Source of the DNA: Moraxellaceae bacterium UBA2477
Lineage (GTDB): Bacteria > Pseudomonadota > Gammaproteobacteria > Pseudomonadales > Moraxellaceae
Assembly: GCA_002342025.1 (NCBI GenBank)
Contig: DDPD01000053.1
Coordinates: forward strand, 1-9,847
Direction of reading: 5' to 3'
DNA length: 9,847 bases
The position numbers and the translations under genes were made by a program. Numbering within the stretch: position 1 is the first letter of the stretch; every line of letters begins with the position of its first letter. Shown in pieces: positions 6,018 to 9,847 of the stretch. The notes beneath the pieces are model-generated. The model was not told the DNA's origin and did not search any database. It saw nothing but the letters and a program-made list of their open reading frames with translations.

Positions 6018-6046
6018 AGTAAGCCGCTCATGAACATAATTGTCAA
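6018..6046 (-). promoter_or_regulatory. Candidate nagZ promoter
   Basis: Read on the minus strand there is a perfect -35 TTGACA (6041-6046), a 17-base spacer, and CTTACT (6018-6023), a weak -10 with three of six matches. It lies 40-70 bases before the nagZ start. The -35 is convincing and the -10 is poor, so a nearby alternative -10 is possible. Confidence 0.45.
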
Positions 6047-6077
6047 AGCCTGAATCGCGCCCTGAACGCTAAGGCAG

Positions 6078-6086
6078 TGTTATTAT
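6078..6086 (+). promoter_or_regulatory. Candidate extended -10 promoter of the prc unit
   Basis: TGT-TATTAT is an extended -10 (TGn followed by five of six matches to TATAAT). Transcription would start near 6093, about 43 bases before the ATG at 6136. No good -35 lies 16-18 bases upstream, which extended -10 promoters tolerate. It is divergent from the nagZ promoter, with the two cores about 32 bases apart. Confidence 0.5.
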
Positions 6087-6135
6087 CGAGCAAGATTGCA
6101 CCCCAGATGCGGTGCCAAGGAATACAAAGATCGCC

Positions 6136-8277
6136 ATGCTTAGATCGTCGTTTTTCACCCGTGGACTTCTGCTGACTACCGTATTTTCTCTGGCTCTGCC
6201 CTTAGCGGCGGCAGAACTTGTCCCAACGGAGCAGCAAAGTAAAGTCGCCAGAACGGTGGCAAGGCAACTCTCCGTCTTGCATTACACGCGCCCCCCGCTC
6301 GACGATGCCTTATCTCTAGTGATTTGGAATCGCTATCTGAGCGACCTGGATGGTCAGCGCTTGTTTTTTCTTGCCTCAGATATCGAGGGTTTTATGCGCT
6401 GGCAACTCCAGATGGACGATCACCTGAAAACAGGTGTGCTCACACCCGGGTTCACGATCTACAATCGTTTTCAAAATCGCCTGCGCGAGCGCCTTCAATT
6501 TGTTCTGAGCGAGCTGGATAACAATAAGAAACTCCTAGATTTCTCGGGCAATGAAACCTTAGTCATTGATCGCAAAAATGCGGCCTGGGTCAAATCAACG
6601 GCGGAGCTGGATCAGCTCTGGCGACTGCGCATTAAGTCAGCCGCGCTCAGTTTGAAATTGGCTGGTAAAAGCAATGAAGACATTTTGAGCACCCTCAAAC
6701 GGCGCTATAAATCGCAATTAAGCGCCGTTGCTCAAACCAAAAAAGAAGATGCATTCCAAACCTATATGAATGCATTTACTGAAACCTATGATCCGCATAC
6801 CGAGTACTTCTCACCGCGAAGTTCAGAGAACTTCAATATCAACATGAGCCTGCAGCTCGAAGGTATTGGCGCCGTTCTTCAAACCGATGACGAGTACACC
6901 AAGGTGGTTCGTTTAGTGCCTGGTGGGCCGGCCGATAAATCACGACAGCTCAAGCCGAACGATCGCTTAATCGCGGTGGCAGAAGGCGATAAAGAGTTTG
7001 TTGATGTGGTGGGCTGGCGCATTGATGAAGTCGTTCAACTGATTCGCGGCGCCAAGGGCACGACCGTACGATTACAGGTACTGCCTGCAGGCTCGACGGA
7101 CACCGCCAATAGCAAAGAAGTCAGCTTGGTGCGAAATACGGTTGCGCTGGAAGACCAGGCAGCCACGAAAAAAATTATTGATATCAAACGCGATGGCGTG
7201 GTTCGTCGAATCGGTGTCATTAAACTGCCGACGTTTTATGCCGACTTCCAAGGCATGCAAGCGGGCGATCCGAACTACCGTAGCACCACGCGTGATGTGC
7301 ATCGCCTGTTAACCGAACTTAAGCAGGAACGCATCCAAGGCATTATTCTGGATTTACGCAATAATGGCGGCGGCTCACTCTCTGAAGTGAATGACCTCAT
7401 TGGTGAGTTCATTAGCACAGGACCCACCGTGCAAGTCCGTGATGCCCGTGGCAAAGTTGAAGTCTTGGGTGATGGCAATCCGGAAGTGGCTTACTCAGGC
7501 CCACTCGTTGTGATGACCAACCGATTATCGGCCTCAGCGTCCGAGATTTTTGCCGGTGCCATTCAGGATTACGGTCGCGGCTTGGTCGTGGGAGGCACGA
7601 CCTTTGGTAAAGGCACCGTGCAATCGCTGCGGGAACTGGGCTCAGGGCAACTCAAAATCACCGAAGCGAAGTTTTACCGCATCTCAGGGGCCAGCACACA
7701 AAACAAAGGCGTCGTGCCCGATATTGTGTTCCCTGAGTTATCCATGGCCAGCGAAATGGGTGAGTCGGTACTGCCTCGTGCCCTACCGTGGGACACCATT
7801 CCTCCAGCCCGCTACCAACGCCAAGGCCAGGGCAATTGGCGCATGACCAGCCTACGCAGTGCTTCAGCGCAACGGCAAGCTCGCAACCCAGATTTCCGCT
7901 ATCTGCTCGATGAGCAGAAGCTAATTGCCGACCTCAATGACATTAAGACTCAGTCATTGAACGAAAAAGCGCGACGCCTAGAAAAGCAACAACTCGATTC
8001 ACGACGTTTAGCTATTGAAAATCGTCGTCGGGCGGCTAAAGGCTTAAGTGCGTTTAAATCGTGGGAAGACTTTGAGGCTCAACAGGAAAAGTTAAACCCT
8101 AACTCAGACCCCAACTTTGAGCGCTCGGAAGAAGCGGCCTTAACGCTGGAAGCTGCTGAAATTTTGCTGGATACCCTGCCGCCTGTTCGCAATCTGCCGA
8201 CGCTGCCCACACTAAAGACCGCTGGCTCCACAAACTCAGCGGCCAAAGCACAACCCGCTAACGTTAGCGAACGTTAA
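6136..8277 (+). CDS. prc: Tail-specific (C-terminal-processing) protease Prc/Tsp, family S41
   Basis: Prc/Tsp is a periplasmic serine protease that degrades or trims proteins from their C-termini and controls cell-wall hydrolases and lipoproteins in several gammaproteobacteria. The ATG at 6136 gives 713 residues and a clean signal peptide (FFTRGLLLTTVFSLALPLAAA). A GTG at 6112 would add eight residues but lacks a ribosome site; AAGGAA lies 13 bases before the ATG, which is rather long. Domains in order are a helical N-terminal region (about 30-215), a PDZ domain (about 235-325), and the S41 protease core with ILDLRNNGGGSLSE (405-418). The catalytic Ser467 in LSASASEIF and Lys492 in TFGKGTVQ are spaced 25 apart, as in E. 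coli Tsp, with Asp478 between. After these comes a basic, Gln-rich helical C-terminal region (about 565-665) as in Tsp. The last 35 residues are low complexity. The next gene starts 2 bases after the stop. Confidence 0.95.
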   Translation: MLRSSFFTRGLLLTTVFSLALPLAAAELVPTEQQSKVARTVARQLSVLHYTRPPLDDALSLVIWNRYLSDLDGQRLFFLASDIEGFMRWQLQMDDHLKTGVLTPGFTIYNRFQNRLRERLQFVLSELDNNKKLLDFSGNETLVIDRKNAAWVKSTAELDQLWRLRIKSAALSLKLAGKSNEDILSTLKRRYKSQLSAVAQTKKEDAFQTYMNAFTETYDPHTEYFSPRSSENFNINMSLQLEGIGAVLQTDDEYTKVVRLVPGGPADKSRQLKPNDRLIAVAEGDKEFVDVVGWRIDEVVQLIRGAKGTTVRLQVLPAGSTDTANSKEVSLVRNTVALEDQAATKKIIDIKRDGVVRRIGVIKLPTFYADFQGMQAGDPNYRSTTRDVHRLLTELKQERIQGIILDLRNNGGGSLSEVNDLIGEFISTGPTVQVRDARGKVEVLGDGNPEVAYSGPLVVMTNRLSASASEIFAGAIQDYGRGLVVGGTTFGKGTVQSLRELGSGQLKITEAKFYRISGASTQNKGVVPDIVFPELSMASEMGESVLPRALPWDTIPPARYQRQGQGNWRMTSLRSASAQRQARNPDFRYLLDEQKLIADLNDIKTQSLNEKARRLEKQQLDSRRLAIENRRRAAKGLSAFKSWEDFEAQQEKLNPNSDPNFERSEEAALTLEAAEILLDTLPPVRNLPTLPTLKTAGSTNSAAKAQPANVSER
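8259..8276 (+). repeat. Small inverted repeat at the prc/PLD junction
   Basis: TAACGTT (8259-8265) and AACGTTA (8270-8276) are perfect 7-bp inverted arms around the loop AGCG. They cover the last codons and stop of prc, just before the next start. It might form a weak RNA hairpin that tunes coupling, but the stem has little GC and lies in coding sequence, so chance is possible. Confidence 0.3.
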
Positions 8278-8279
8278 GT

Positions 8280-9731
8280 ATGCAACCCCAGCCGACGTCA
8301 GAACGTGAGCTTCTCGATCACCTGCTGACTCGGCTGGTGGGGAGAGCCAGCAGCGCAGGCAACACCATAACCCTGTTGCGAGATAGCCCCGAACATGAGC
8401 AGGCTACCCTTAACCTCATTAACAACGCCCAATACCAAATTGCTCTAGAAAACTACCTAATAGCCGATGACGACTGGGGTCAGCAGTTGCTGTTGGCGCT
8501 GTGTGGTGCCGCAAAGCGCGGCGTCAAAGTAGCCGTTTTGTGCGACTGGCTGGGCAGCTGGAGCTTAAGTCGTCGCTGGCGACAAGAGCTGATTGATGCT
8601 GGGGGTGAATGCCGCCGATTTAATGTACCCGGCCTTGGTGAACCACTGGCCTGGATCATTCGGAACCATCGCAAATTGCTGGTAGTAGACAGTCAATTCA
8701 GCCTAATCACTGGCTGGTGCCATAGCGCGCGCTGGCGAGGCCAGGTGGCAGGCAGTGCCAATACAGCTACACAACCCTGGCGAGACACTGGGGTTCTAAT
8801 TAACGGTGTTATCTCTGCAGAAGCCGAAATGGCATTTGCTCAGACTTGGCAAATGGCCGGAGGCGCTGCGTGGAGTGTGGTTTCAAACGCAAACCTCGCC
8901 CAACCTCGCGTCACCGACTCACGGGTAAGACTGATTGTAGGCCAGCCACAAAGCAGCCCCCTATTTCGTCTGGATCAGTTGATGATCAGTCAGGCCAAAC
9001 AGCAACTGTGGCTGACTGATGCCTACCCGATAGGCACACCGGCATACTTAGATGGCCTCCGTCGTGCCGCACAAGCCGGCGTTGATGTGCGCTTACTGGT
9101 GCCGGGCAGCTCGGACCTGCCCTGGCTTGGCCTGCTGGCACGCAGTGGTTATCGCGCACTCTTGGAAGCCGGTGTTCGTGTTTACGAATGGAACGGAGCC
9201 ATGCTCCATGCTAAGACAGCCGTCATTGATGGGCACTGGTCCCGCGTAGGCTCAAGCAACCTTAATCCGGCATCCTGGCTGGGAAACTATGAGCTGGATG
9301 TGGCGATTGAATGCCCGGACTTTGGCGCACAAATGATGGCGCAATTCTTAACTGACCTCGAGTCGGCCACGGAGATTGTGCTGCGCCCCGACCAAACGGT
9401 TCGCCTCGCCCAGCCTCGCCGCAAGCAGCGACGGCAGATGCAACATCAACAAACAGCCGTTTCTACTATCCGCGTCTCCCGCGCCATGGCGATGGCTGTA
9501 CGTGAATCTCGCCGACTAGGCCCTGCAGATGCAACCGCACTCATGCTGTTGGCGCTATTCGGACTTGGAATTGCCATCATTGGATTTTGGCGTCCGACTT
9601 GGATCGCTTGGCCTTTAGCTGCCATTAGCGCGTGGGTCAGCATCAACTTACTGCGAATTGCGAGAAGACGTTACCTACACCATCGCCGTGGAGGCGCGCA
9701 AAAATCTGCAAAAAATGACGAAGTTGCTTGA
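8280..9731 (+). CDS. Phospholipase D-superfamily protein, cardiolipin synthase-like, with C-terminal membrane hairpin
   Basis: This 483-residue protein has two HKD motifs and resembles ClsB-type cardiolipin synthases, which join or transfer phosphatidyl groups at the inner membrane. An N-terminal strand-helix region holds ITLLRDSPE (30-38), LENYLIADDDWG (56-67) and GVKVAVLCDWLGS (81-93). HKD1 is HRKLLVVD (His130, Lys132, Asp137), and HKD2 is HAKTAVID (His310, Lys312, Asp317) followed by GSSN. After HKD1 the usual GGxN/GSxN reads TGWC, so the conserved Asn is Cys147. A basic stretch (370-385, RRKQRRQ) leads to two predicted membrane segments (about 418-436 and 441-460) and a basic tail, suggesting membrane anchoring. 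Many ClsB proteins are about 400 residues, so the C-terminal hairpin is the extra part. It starts 2 bases after prc with no clear ribosome site, so it is likely co-translated. Substrate is unproven; another PLD-type transferase or hydrolase is possible. Confidence 0.82.
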   Translation: MQPQPTSERELLDHLLTRLVGRASSAGNTITLLRDSPEHEQATLNLINNAQYQIALENYLIADDDWGQQLLLALCGAAKRGVKVAVLCDWLGSWSLSRRWRQELIDAGGECRRFNVPGLGEPLAWIIRNHRKLLVVDSQFSLITGWCHSARWRGQVAGSANTATQPWRDTGVLINGVISAEAEMAFAQTWQMAGGAAWSVVSNANLAQPRVTDSRVRLIVGQPQSSPLFRLDQLMISQAKQQLWLTDAYPIGTPAYLDGLRRAAQAGVDVRLLVPGSSDLPWLGLLARSGYRALLEAGVRVYEWNGAMLHAKTAVIDGHWSRVGSSNLNPASWLGNYELDVAIECPDFGAQMMAQFLTDLESATEIVLRPDQTVRLAQPRRKQRRQMQHQQTAVSTIRVSRAMAMAVRESRRLGPADATALMLLALFGLGIAIIGFWRPTWIAWPLAAISAWVSINLLRIARRRYLHHRRGGAQKSAKNDEVA

Positions 9732-9755
9732 CCCAAACCATAGCTTCGGTATCCT
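9728..9755 (+). promoter_or_regulatory. Promoter of tRNA-Ser
   Basis: TTGACC (9728-9733, five of six matches) and TATCCT (9750-9755, four of six) are separated by 16 bases. A GC-rich discriminator GCTCGCC follows, as is common at stringently controlled stable-RNA promoters. The start would be near 9762, about 6 bases before the tRNA. The -35 overlaps the TGA stop of the PLD-like gene. Confidence 0.65.
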
Positions 9756-9767
9756 GCTCGCCGGTTC

Positions 9768-9847
<80 letters not shown>

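Noticed and set aside
6112..6135. GTG start for prc at 6112
   Set aside because: No ribosome site precedes it and it puts extra polar residues before the signal peptide; ATG at 6136 is preferred, though the GTG cannot be fully excluded.

Overview
This window looks like chromosomal DNA of a Gram-negative bacterium, most likely a gammaproteobacterium. Three things suggest this: a two-HKD phospholipase D-like protein next to a periplasmic Prc/Tsp-type protease, a gammaproteobacterial-type NagZ, and a Tad pilus locus with an outer-membrane secretin. A marine Oceanospirillales-like lineage is only a guess. Base composition and codon use look uniform by eye, and I see no insertion sequence, phage gene, CRISPR array or rRNA. 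No stretch longer than about 300 bases lacks a gene. The largest gaps are 4017-4231 and 4421-4651, both next to pilin genes.

Region 1 (1-4016, minus strand) is a compact Tad (tight adherence, type IVc pilus) operon, transcribed right to left: cpaB/rcpC, cpaC/rcpA secretin, cpaE/tadZ, then cpaF/tadA, which runs off the left edge. Gene spacing is a 4-base overlap, 3 bases, and 1 base, so translation is probably coupled throughout. The TadZ-like protein has lost recognisable ATPase motifs.

Region 2 (4017-5099, plus strand) is divergent from that operon and encodes three small Flp-type prepilins in tandem. The first two are almost identical in the mature region, and each is followed by its own strong hairpin terminator. 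The third is divergent and sits just after the second terminator. Together regions 1 and 2 supply pilin subunits, outer-membrane pore, periplasmic assembly protein, localisation factor and motor ATPase. The prepilin peptidase, the inner-membrane TadB/TadC proteins and an RcpB homologue are not in the window.

Region 3 (5100-5978, minus strand) is nagZ, a cytoplasmic peptidoglycan-recycling hexosaminidase. Its stop codon directly abuts the stop of the third pilin, and it is about 40-50 residues shorter at the C-terminus than familiar homologues.

Region 4 (about 6136-9731, plus strand) is a two-gene unit divergent from nagZ: a Prc/Tsp tail-specific protease, then two bases later a phospholipase D-superfamily protein (cardiolipin-synthase-like) with a C-terminal membrane hairpin. 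The window ends in a tRNA-Ser(UGA) gene, cut by the edge, whose promoter overlaps the preceding stop codon.

No wholly new system is evident. The points most worth a second look are the degenerate TadZ, the three-pilin array with internal terminators, the shortened NagZ end-to-end with a pilin gene, and the protease/PLD pair.
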